Assembly: GCA_024684175.1 (NCBI GenBank)
Contig: JAIKXJ010000033.1
Location: forward strand, 1 to 16,746
Source of the DNA: Erysipelotrichaceae bacterium
GTDB lineage: Bacteria; Bacillota_I; Bacilli_A; Erysipelotrichales; Erysipelotrichaceae
DNA: 16,746 bases
Reading direction: 5' to 3'
The notes beneath the pieces were generated by a model that ran no database searches, was not told the DNA's origin, and saw nothing but the letters and a program-made list of their open reading frames with translations. The translations under genes were made by a program, and so were the position numbers. Positions 6,448-12,822 of this stretch are shown here, piece after piece (the first letter of the stretch is position 1; every line of letters starts with the position of its first letter).

Positions 6448-7947
6448 ATGATAGATAACGATCCGATGATCCTGATGGGGATCGACGGGGGCACCGGCGG
6501 TGTCCGCGTCGGCCTTTACGATATCCAAGGGCACTGCCTGGGCTTTTCTTCCGTGTCCTATGAGACAAAATTCCCCAAGCCCGGCTATGCGGAACAGGAT
6601 CCCAATGACTGGTGGGATTCCATGGCAAAAGCTGTCAAAGACGTCCTGACAAAGACCGGGATCGCCAACACGCAGATCGCCGCTTTGGCCTTGGATACGA
6701 CCTCCACGAGCGTCGTCGTCTGCAAGCGCGACGGCACGCCTTTGTATCCCTGCCTCCTGTGGATGGATGTGCGGGCAAAAAAGGAAGCCGATGAGCTGTT
6801 TGAAAAGACCTCGGAATTCTATTCTCCGGAATGGATGCCGCCCAAGCTCGCCTGGCTCAAGCGCAACGAAAAAGAGATCTATGAGAAGGCGGAAGTCTTT
6901 TGCGAATATCAGGACTTCATCACCTATAAAATGACCGGCAAGTGGTGTATGAACAACAACACCGCCTGCAACTGGGGATATTCGGTCCATGACGGCTTTT
7001 CAAGAAATGTCTATGAAGCTCTGGACATCGAAGATGCCTTGTGCAGATTCCCTTCTAAAGAAGTTTATCGGGTCGGCGACCTGATCGGCACCTTAAGCAA
7101 GGAAGCCGCAGACCATCTCGGTCTCTGTGAAGAGCTCAAGATCGCCCAGGGCGGGATCGACTCTTCGATCGGCTTATTGGGCATCGGCGTCAACAAACCC
7201 GGCAGGATCGGCATGATCACCGGTTCTTCCAACCTGGCCATGGCCCTCAATGAACGTCCTTTACTGAACCCTTACGGTTCCAACAACGGACCGGACAATC
7301 TGATCCGGGGTTACTATACCGACTATGTCGCCCAATCCGCTTCCGGTTCCATCCTGTCCTGGTTCAACAAGAACTTCTGCGAAGGGCTTTCCTACAAACA
7401 GATGGATGAGCTTGCAGGCAAGGTCCCGATCGGTTCCAACGGGATCCTCCTCTTAGATTATTTCCAGGGCAACAAACATCCCTACCATGACAGCAAGGCT
7501 AAAGGCATGTTCTACGGACTATCGCTCGCCCACAAGAAAGAAGATCTCTATCGGGCGATCTTAGAAGGTGTGGCCTTCGGCAGTGAAATGATCCTGGATA
7601 CTTTCCGGCAGCACGGCGTGGAAATCAAAGAAATGAACATCGCCGGCGGTTCCGCCCGAAGTCCCTTATGGATGCAGATCCACGCAGATGTCTCCGACAT
7701 CGTCATCAACGTCCCAAGCGACATCAATGCGCCGAACCTTGGCTGTGCCATCGCTTGTGCCGTGATGTTAAAGATCTATCCGGATCTTCCGACAGCGGTC
7801 GATCATATGGTCACGTACAAAAACAGCTATATTCCAAATAAAGAAGCCCATGAAAAGTACCGGCGGATCTACGAGCTCTACAAGAGCTTCTATTACGAAA
7901 CGAAAAACTGGATGCACGGCTTCTCCGATACTTTCGATAGCTTATGA
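6448..7947 (+). CDS. FGGY-family carbohydrate kinase
   Basis: The 499-aa cytosolic kinase transfers phosphate from ATP to a sugar or polyol. Visible features: the N-terminal phosphate-binding G-I-D-G-G-T-G-G-V-R-V-G (11-22), the D-T-T-S-T-S region, Q-G-G-I-D-S-S with the probable catalytic Asp, the FGGY signature near Y-F-Q-G-N-K-H-P-Y with G-M-F-Y-G-L-S-L-A-H and L-E-G-V-A-F-G, and the adenosine motif G-G-S-A-R-S-P-L-W-M-Q-I-H-A-D-V. The length is right for xylulokinase, ribulokinase or erythritol-type kinases; the substrate cannot be assigned. No ribosome binding site precedes the ATG at 6448, and the promoter seems to start at that base. ATG 6466 or 6475 are alternatives but also lack a site. 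No other sugar genes are adjacent, except perhaps the MFS transporter downstream. Confidence 0.85.
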   Translation: MIDNDPMILMGIDGGTGGVRVGLYDIQGHCLGFSSVSYETKFPKPGYAEQDPNDWWDSMAKAVKDVLTKTGIANTQIAALALDTTSTSVVVCKRDGTPLYPCLLWMDVRAKKEADELFEKTSEFYSPEWMPPKLAWLKRNEKEIYEKAEVFCEYQDFITYKMTGKWCMNNNTACNWGYSVHDGFSRNVYEALDIEDALCRFPSKEVYRVGDLIGTLSKEAADHLGLCEELKIAQGGIDSSIGLLGIGVNKPGRIGMITGSSNLAMALNERPLLNPYGSNNGPDNLIRGYYTDYVAQSASGSILSWFNKNFCEGLSYKQMDELAGKVPIGSNGILLLDYFQGNKHPYHDSKAKGMFYGLSLAHKKEDLYRAILEGVAFGSEMILDTFRQHGVEIKEMNIAGGSARSPLWMQIHADVSDIVINVPSDINAPNLGCAIACAVMLKIYPDLPTAVDHMVTYKNSYIPNKEAHEKYRRIYELYKSFYYETKNWMHGFSDTFDSL

Positions 7948-7979
7948 TCTCTTCAGCAGTTTTTGAACAGCTTCATTAA

Positions 7980-8008
7980 TCCGATCGCTGTCAGCCTCAG
8001 CGATCGGA
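7980..8008. repeat. Perfect 11-bp inverted repeat downstream of the kinase gene
   Basis: TCCGATCGCTG (7980-7990) and CAGCGATCGGA (7998-8008) pair perfectly around TCAGCCT. No T-run follows on either strand, so it is not a standard intrinsic terminator. It starts 33 bases after the kinase stop and could protect the mRNA 3' end. The same bases lie next to the decayed ATPase sequence. Confidence 0.6.
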
Positions 8009-8009
8009 A

Positions 8010-8279
8010 CAGGATCAATAGCGTTTCATTTTGTATAACAGCCTGAGGTTCTGCTGCAGAGATCGCCAGGACCATCTCATCCACATCGAAACTTCACTCA
8101 AACGCAGAATGATACTTTTTCCCGGCCTTTAGATCAAGATAGACGACATTTTTGTAATATGCTTTCCCAAACTCTTTTACTATATAGGTCTTGCCCACCT
8201 GTCTGAGCCCTTGCAAGATCAAAGGATGATTTTTTTCCTTCCACTTTTCAAGTTCGTTCCAAATATCTCTTTTCAGCAT
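8010..8279 (-). pseudogene. Remnant of a DUF4143-type AAA ATPase (N-terminus, nonsense codon)
   Basis: The fragment keeps a good start: GAGGAGGT lies 6 bases before the ATG at 8279. The first 61 codons encode M-L-K-R-D-I-W and a Walker A, G-L-R-Q-V-G-K-T, as in the ATP-binding proteins with a C-terminal DUF4143 domain (normally about 400-450 aa). A TGA at 8096-8094 interrupts the frame, but family-like sequence goes on in the same frame after it (S-F-D-V-D-E-M-V-L-A-I-S-A-A-E-P), as if a GGA codon had mutated. Similarity ends near 8010, before the Walker B segment D-E-I-Q expected next. The other roughly 80 percent of the gene is missing. A truncated 61-aa product could still be made, but it would lack the catalytic parts. 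Confidence 0.75.
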
Positions 8280-8326
8280 TTACAGACCTCCTCTAATTTC
8301 GTTTTACTTTTTTTAAAAGGATTTAT

Positions 8327-8431
8327 ATGTCACTTTTTATCTTTTTAAAAAGTTTTCTTTTTGTGCCGGTCAAGATAAAGGAGACACACGGATATCTGAC
8401 CGTGATATTTCTTTTTCAAAAGCAGACATGA
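8327..8431 (+). CDS. Possible 34-aa small hydrophobic protein
   Basis: An ATG at 8327-8329 is preceded by AAAAGGA at a suitable distance. The frame codes for 34 residues, begins M-S-L-F-I-F-L-K-S-F-L-F-V-P-V, and ends at TGA 8429-8431. The hydrophobic first half could be a membrane segment, but T-rich DNA gives Phe and Leu codons by chance, and I recognise no family. Confidence 0.15.
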   Translation: MSLFIFLKSFLFVPVKIKETHGYLTVIFLFQKQT

Positions 8432-8532
8432 GTCTTATTATTGATCTCTATGAGTGATCAAAAGTGCCGGATCATGATGATAAACTTGGTGACGACCGAC
8501 TTTGTCCTCTTCTTTCAAATCCGTCTTCCTTT

Positions 8533-8541
8533 TGTTATTAT
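8533..8541 (+). promoter_or_regulatory. Extended -10 promoter of the MFS transporter gene
   Basis: TGTTATTAT fits TGn plus TATAAT with one mismatch. The predicted start near 8548 gives a 10-base leader, GGATCAGGAT, before the ATG at 8558. This rules out the earlier ATG at 8540, which lies inside the -10. The -35 region (8513-8518, TTTCAA) is weak. Confidence 0.5.
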
Positions 8542-8557
8542 GACTTTGGATCAGGAT

Positions 8558-9802
8558 ATGAAACAAAAAGAAACGAAAAACAGTGATCTCATCCGCCTTT
8601 TGTCCATTGGAGCGCCTTTGGTCTACTTTGCCGGCTATCTGACCAGAAAAGACTACTCTATCGTGATGGAAGCGGTCATTCAAAACGAACAACTTTCCAA
8701 AAACGCTGCCGGATTAGTCGAAACGCTCAGTGTGATCTCCTACGGCTCGGGACAGATCGTTTCCGGCTTTTTCGGCGACCGGATCAAAGCCCATAAGATG
8801 GTTTTTTCCGGACTGGCCGTCTCCATACTCATCAATCTCATGATGCCTTTGGCAAAAGCGGATCTTCGTCCTCTCTTGTGGTTCATCAATGGTTTTGCCC
8901 AGTCCATGTTGTGGCCGCCGATGCTGAAGATCCTGTCCACCCATATGGACAGGAAAGACTACGAGAATGCCGCCGTCAACATGAACATCGCCGGCATCTT
9001 CGCGACCGTCCTGATCTATCTGTCGTCGTCCCTGTTATGGATCGCCGTCTTTCAAAACTGGAAGCTGACCTTCTATGCCAACGGTACCGTGGCTTTCCTC
9101 ATCCTGCTGTTATGGTCTTACTGCTGCAAGAAGATCGAAGAGGCCGATGCCGTTTCGTATGGCGATCCCAAGACCACTGCCGAACAGAAGAGAGAAGACC
9201 TGCAACTGAAACCTTTCCTTCTTAAGTCGGGCTTTCTTTTAATCGCTCTGGCCATCGTATTGCAGGGCATGCTTCGTGACGGCATCAGCGACTGGCTGCC
9301 GTCCTTCATGGCCAACACCTTTTCTCTTTCCAGCGATCAGGCGATCTTCAAGTCCGTCCTGCTGCCGCTCATCGGCATTCTGTCCTTAAGATTCACCGGC
9401 TTTTTCAACCGCCGTTTCGTCAAAGAGGAGACCAGGGCTGCCGCTCTGTTTTTTGCGGCCGCAACAATAATCTGTCTTCTTCTGAACCTCAGTTACGCGA
9501 ATAACGAATATCTGACGATCCTCTTATCTTCCCTGACCGTCGGAACGATGCATGCGGTCAATCTCTTCCTTGTCAGTATCCTGCCCTCCCATTTTGCCCG
9601 CTATGGCATGGTGTCGACGGTGTCGGGCATCGTCAATTCCCTCACTTATGTCGGATCGGCAGCCGCCATCTACGGTTTCGGTCTTTTATCCGAGCGCTTC
9701 GGCTGGCGCGCCTGTACCTTCTCCTGGACGCTGATCGCGGTCTTTGGATCTCTCAGCTGTCTGCTTGCCGTTTCCTCCTGGAAACGCTTCAAGGAGCGCT
9801 GA
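8558..9802 (+). CDS. MFS transporter, resembling the organophosphate/hexose-phosphate branch
   Basis: The 414-aa protein has the length and hydrophobic pattern of a 12-helix major facilitator, with a central charged loop near residues 185-210. The start resembles organophosphate:phosphate antiporters and their relatives: G-Y-L-T-R-K-D-Y-S in helix 1, then G-S-G-Q-I-V-S-G-F-F-G-D-R-I-K, the standard MFS loop motif between helices 2 and 3, and N-G-F-A-Q-S-M-L-W-P-P in helix 4, as in GlpT and UhpT relatives. A phosphorylated sugar or glycerol phosphate is therefore a possible substrate, not a certain one. Start at 8558: the promoter and AGGA leader point there; the 39 residues before it are not typical of the family. 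It is alone on the plus strand and ends at a shared terminator. Its FGGY-kinase neighbour may be functionally linked. Confidence 0.8.
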   Translation: MKQKETKNSDLIRLLSIGAPLVYFAGYLTRKDYSIVMEAVIQNEQLSKNAAGLVETLSVISYGSGQIVSGFFGDRIKAHKMVFSGLAVSILINLMMPLAKADLRPLLWFINGFAQSMLWPPMLKILSTHMDRKDYENAAVNMNIAGIFATVLIYLSSSLLWIAVFQNWKLTFYANGTVAFLILLLWSYCCKKIEEADAVSYGDPKTTAEQKREDLQLKPFLLKSGFLLIALAIVLQGMLRDGISDWLPSFMANTFSLSSDQAIFKSVLLPLIGILSLRFTGFFNRRFVKEETRAAALFFAAATIICLLLNLSYANNEYLTILLSSLTVGTMHAVNLFLVSILPSHFARYGMVSTVSGIVNSLTYVGSAAAIYGFGLLSERFGWRACTFSWTLIAVFGSLSCLLAVSSWKRFKER

Positions 9803-9825
9803 TACGGCATATCACATCACATACG

Positions 9826-9857
9826 AAAAGAACTCTGTTTTACAGAGTTCTTTTTTT
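9826..9857. terminator. Bidirectional terminator between the MFS gene and the salvage operon
   Basis: AGAACTCTG (9829-9837), loop TTTTA and CAGAGTTCT (9843-9851) form a perfect 9-bp stem. On the plus strand it is followed by six T; on the minus strand it is followed by TTTT. It lies 26 bases after the MFS stop and a few bases after the nucleoside-hydrolase stop, so it ends both convergent transcripts. Confidence 0.88.
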
Positions 9858-9860
9858 AAT

Positions 9861-10778
9861 TCAATGATATCTTTTCTCCAGTTCGTCGATCGCATCGAAG
9901 AAGATCTTCATGCAGCCTTCCCGGTCCGCGTCGATCAAAACGGTATGGACTCCTTCGCCCTCACTGAACAGGGTCTGCCCCTGCGTATCTTCGCCATCCA
10001 GAAGGACATCGATATGACCGGTCTTTTTCGTGAAGAGATCTTCCTTCAGCAGATAGAGGATCGGGATCAGGTCGAAGACTGCGGTGGAGTCCCAACCCCG
10101 GTCGATCGCATAGCGGCAATAGAAATCAAAGAGGTCTTTGACGAGCCTTGATACTTTCCCTTCGCGGTCGAAACGTTCCGTCTCCTTGAGCAGGATGCCG
10201 CCGGCATAGCAGACTTCCAATGGGGCGACAATGACTTTGACAGCGGAATCAAAGAGGATCTTGGCGGCTTCCGGATCGTGCCAGATATTGAATTCGGCGT
10301 ACTTGTTGATGTTGCCGCCGTGTAAGGCACCACCCATCAGGACGACTTCTTCGATATGGTCCTTGACCTCCGGTGCTTCCTTCAATAAAGTGCCTAAGTT
10401 GGTCAGCGGAGCCAGGGCGACGATCGTCACCTTGTCTTCCTTTTTTAAGATCTGTTTGTAATATGCGACAGCGGAAATGTCTTCTGCCTTGCGTACCGGC
10501 TCCGGCAGGACGGGACCGTCCATGCCGCTTTCCCCATGAGCGGCGGGCTGCGGCTGATTCTCCTTGACCAGCGGATGATCGCAGCCTTTGTAGACGGGGA
10601 TATCGATATTCAGATAGTCCTCGATCTTCAGAATATTATTGGTGACTTTGTCCAAGGTCTGATTTCCGGCGACCGTACAAAAAGACAAAAGCTCCAGCTC
10701 ACTTGGATGAGCCAGAGCTGTTAAGATCGCCATGATATCATCGTGACCCGGATCGGTATCGACGATGATCTTGCGCAT
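9861..10778 (-). CDS. Inosine/uridine-preferring nucleoside hydrolase family protein
   Basis: The 305-aa cytosolic enzyme should cleave ribonucleosides to free base and ribose with a bound calcium ion. The family hallmark V-D-T-D-P-G-H-D-D lies at 6-14, followed by T-V-A-G-N (35-39), the M-G-G-A segment (148-151), and E-F-N-I-W-H-D-P-E-A-A (162-172), all expected active-site parts. Where classical enzymes have His-Asp late in the chain, this one has V-F-D (234-236): the Asp calcium ligand is kept but the His acid is Phe. Another His is replaced by Tyr after A-P-L-E-V. It is the last gene of the nucleoside operon: the preceding permease stops with TAA directly against its ATG, and the permease's terminal Glu codons form its GAGGAGGAA site. 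That placement supports a role in degrading imported nucleosides. Confidence 0.85.
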   Translation of the reverse strand: MRKIIVDTDPGHDDIMAILTALAHPSELELLSFCTVAGNQTLDKVTNNILKIEDYLNIDIPVYKGCDHPLVKENQPQPAAHGESGMDGPVLPEPVRKAEDISAVAYYKQILKKEDKVTIVALAPLTNLGTLLKEAPEVKDHIEEVVLMGGALHGGNINKYAEFNIWHDPEAAKILFDSAVKVIVAPLEVCYAGGILLKETERFDREGKVSRLVKDLFDFYCRYAIDRGWDSTAVFDLIPILYLLKEDLFTKKTGHIDVLLDGEDTQGQTLFSEGEGVHTVLIDADREGCMKIFFDAIDELEKRYH

Positions 10779-11717
10779 TTATTCCTCCTCGACCTTACCG
10801 CGTTTCGTACGGTAGTAGTTGATGATCGAGACCAGCGTCAGCAGGAAGAAGACGGAGAAGTAAGGGACTGCTCCGACCAGGTCGACTGGGAAGGCCGTGC
10901 TTGACGAGAAGATGATGGATACGGCACGGAAAATCGCGAAGATCAATGCCGATAAGAGTAGCACACCGTAGTTGCCGTTGGCGATACCGTTGGCCGCGAT
11001 ACCCATCCAGCCCTGTCCGGAGACCATCGCTTTCGAGAAGATCTTCAGATAATTCAGTGACAGATAGACACCGCCTAAAGAAGCGAAGAAACCGGAGAGG
11101 ATCAGCGATAAGACCTGAAGTCTTTCAACGTTGATACCGGCTGTCCTTGCGGAATCCGGATTCAGGCCGCATGCCCGCATGTGCATGCCTAAAGGTGTCT
11201 TGTAGATCAGGATGAACAGCAGGATGACTAAGATCCAGCAGATGTAAGTCAGGATGTAGTGACCTGACAAGATCTCACCCAGGATCGGTATGTCCTTGAT
11301 GACCGGGATGTCCAGTGTTCCTAAGATCGGCGTGGCAAGGGAAGCTGTCGTTCCCTTATCACCGGTGATCTGATAAAGCGTGAAGATCGCAACGGAATCC
11401 GCAAAGGTATTGAGCGCGATCATGATCAGGAAGGCGTTGGCGCCCATCTTCATGGAGAAGAAGGCGATCAGTAAGGCCGTGCAGATACCGACGATGAAAC
11501 CGATGCACACACCCACCCAGGCACTGCCCGTCAGGTAGGAACCTAAGACTCCGGCTAAGGCCGAGAAGGTCATGATGGATTCGATCGCGATATTGCCGAT
11601 ACCGGTGGAGGCGGCAACGAAAGTACCGATGGCTGCGAAGACGATCGGTGTCGCCAGACGGATGACCGTCTGCACAAATTTCATCGTGAATAATGTTGAA
11701 AACAGACTACTCAGCAT
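10779..11717 (-). CDS. ABC transporter permease, NupQ-like (nucleoside uptake)
   Basis: The 312-aa inner-membrane protein is one of two permeases of a BMP-type nucleoside importer, comparable to B. subtilis NupQ. It has about eight to ten hydrophobic segments and the family's A-I-G-T-F-V-A-A-S-T-G-I-G-N-I-A-I-E-S near the N-terminus, M-R-A-C-G-L-N-P-D-S-A-R-T-A-G-I-N in the cytoplasmic coupling loop, and G-W-M-G-I-A-A-N-G-I-A-N-G-N-Y near the end. Its ATG at 11717 overlaps the end of the other permease gene by 11 bases, and its stop touches the hydrolase start, so translation is probably coupled in both directions. It works as a heterodimer with the product at 11707-12822, with the ATPase bound on the cytoplasmic side. 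The exact substrate range is not visible. Confidence 0.88.
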   Translation of the reverse strand: MLSSLFSTLFTMKFVQTVIRLATPIVFAAIGTFVAASTGIGNIAIESIMTFSALAGVLGSYLTGSAWVGVCIGFIVGICTALLIAFFSMKMGANAFLIMIALNTFADSVAIFTLYQITGDKGTTASLATPILGTLDIPVIKDIPILGEILSGHYILTYICWILVILLFILIYKTPLGMHMRACGLNPDSARTAGINVERLQVLSLILSGFFASLGGVYLSLNYLKIFSKAMVSGQGWMGIAANGIANGNYGVLLLSALIFAIFRAVSIIFSSSTAFPVDLVGAVPYFSVFFLLTLVSIINYYRTKRGKVEEE

Positions 11718-12822
11718 GTTCTTCCAGACCCTCCTTCAGTAATTGCTGCTCACGCAGTCTTCTCAAGAAGTGCTGTGATGAGATCAGCATGATGATGATA
11801 CCTTCGACGATCGCGACGATCTCGGCAGGTACGGATTTATCGACGAAGTAAAGTACGGCAGTACCTTGCTCCAGATATTTGATCAGGAAAGCGGCAATGA
11901 CGATGCCGATCGGATTGTTCTTGCCCAACATCGCCAGCAGCATTCCGGAGAAGCCGATACCGACTAAGGACTGCGACGGCGTGTAGAAGCTCGACTGCGT
12001 CAGCAGATGCGTCGTTGCGCCCATGCCGCATAAGACACCGGCGATGGCTGCCGTGGAGATGGCCAGCTTGAAGGCGGAGATACCGGAATATTCCGCAAAC
12101 TTCGGGTTGGAGCCTGACAGACGGATCTGGTAGCCCAGTTTCGACTTGAACATGATCAGGTGTAAGATGATCATCACCACGAACAGCAGGATCAGACAGA
12201 TCGAGATCCTGTACGGCTCGTAGAGGTTCGGGATCTTGGCTGTCGCCAGATAGTCCTTGGATGCGACCGAGTTGGACTTGGAGGTCATCATGTAGGTACG
12301 GACGATATGGGAAGCGATGGCCGCATAGATGGAGTTGAGCATCAGTGAGACGACCATCTCGTTGGTATTGAATTTTGCCTTTAAGAAGGATGGGATGATC
12401 ATCAAGACACCGCCCAAAGCCATGGCACCGAGGTAGCACAGGATCGGGTGAAGGATCGGGCTCGTGGTGACCGGCGCCGAAGCGATGGCCGCGATGACGA
12501 CACCGCATATGATGAAGATACCTTCTGCGCCGAGGTTGAAGCCGCCGGATTTGAACAAGACACCGGCAGCCAGACCGGCAAAGGCATACGGGATGAAGCT
12601 TTCGATGACCGATCCGATGTATCTTCTCTTGGTCAGCGGTCCGAACAGGATCGTCTTCAGAGCGTTGATCGGGTCATCGGAGACCAGGCAGAGGATCACG
12701 AAGGTGATCGCCAGGGCGATCAGGATCGCGATCAGCATCTTGATCGCATCAAAGAGCTTTGAGTTGGTCAGAGACAGTTTGTATCTCTTGGAATACTTGT
12801 TGCTCGTATTCTTATCAGTCAT
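11707..12822 (-). CDS. ABC transporter permease, NupP-like (nucleoside uptake)
   Basis: The 371-aa permease is the first of the pair, comparable to B. subtilis NupP. It has a charged N-terminal tail, about nine to ten hydrophobic segments, and the family's loop F-N-T-N-E-M-V-V-S-L-M-L-N before the coupling region, with R-L-S-G-S-N-P-K-F-A-E-Y-S-G-I further on. The start at 12822 (M-T-D-K-N) has GGAGGTG 6 bases upstream and overlaps the ATPase stop by 8 bases; the longer frame to 12864 has no site and runs further into that gene. Both overlaps suggest strict co-translation, giving equal amounts of ATPase and permeases. The pair is longer at the N-terminus than the NupQ-like partner, as usual in this family. 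Confidence 0.88.
   Translation of the reverse strand: MTDKNTSNKYSKRYKLSLTNSKLFDAIKMLIAILIALAITFVILCLVSDDPINALKTILFGPLTKRRYIGSVIESFIPYAFAGLAAGVLFKSGGFNLGAEGIFIICGVVIAAIASAPVTTSPILHPILCYLGAMALGGVLMIIPSFLKAKFNTNEMVVSLMLNSIYAAIASHIVRTYMMTSKSNSVASKDYLATAKIPNLYEPYRISICLILLFVVMIILHLIMFKSKLGYQIRLSGSNPKFAEYSGISAFKLAISTAAIAGVLCGMGATTHLLTQSSFYTPSQSLVGIGFSGMLLAMLGKNNPIGIVIAAFLIKYLEQGTAVLYFVDKSVPAEIVAIVEGIIIMLISSQHFLRRLREQQLLKEGLEEHAE

Larger units (their letters stand above)
8280..8557. other. AT-rich intergenic region between the ATPase remnant and the MFS gene
   Basis: This stretch holds the remnant's ribosome binding site at its left end and the MFS promoter at its right end. The middle is rich in T and A runs, notably 8305-8365. 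No RNA gene or repeat array was seen. Apart from a weak 34-codon frame at 8327-8431, nothing here looks coding; the open frame from 8441 into the MFS gene has no membrane-protein character before position 8558. Confidence 0.5.

Noticed and set aside
8441..8557. Longer start for the MFS transporter
   Set aside because: The added residues are not like the family, and the extended -10 at 8533-8541 would lie inside the coding part.
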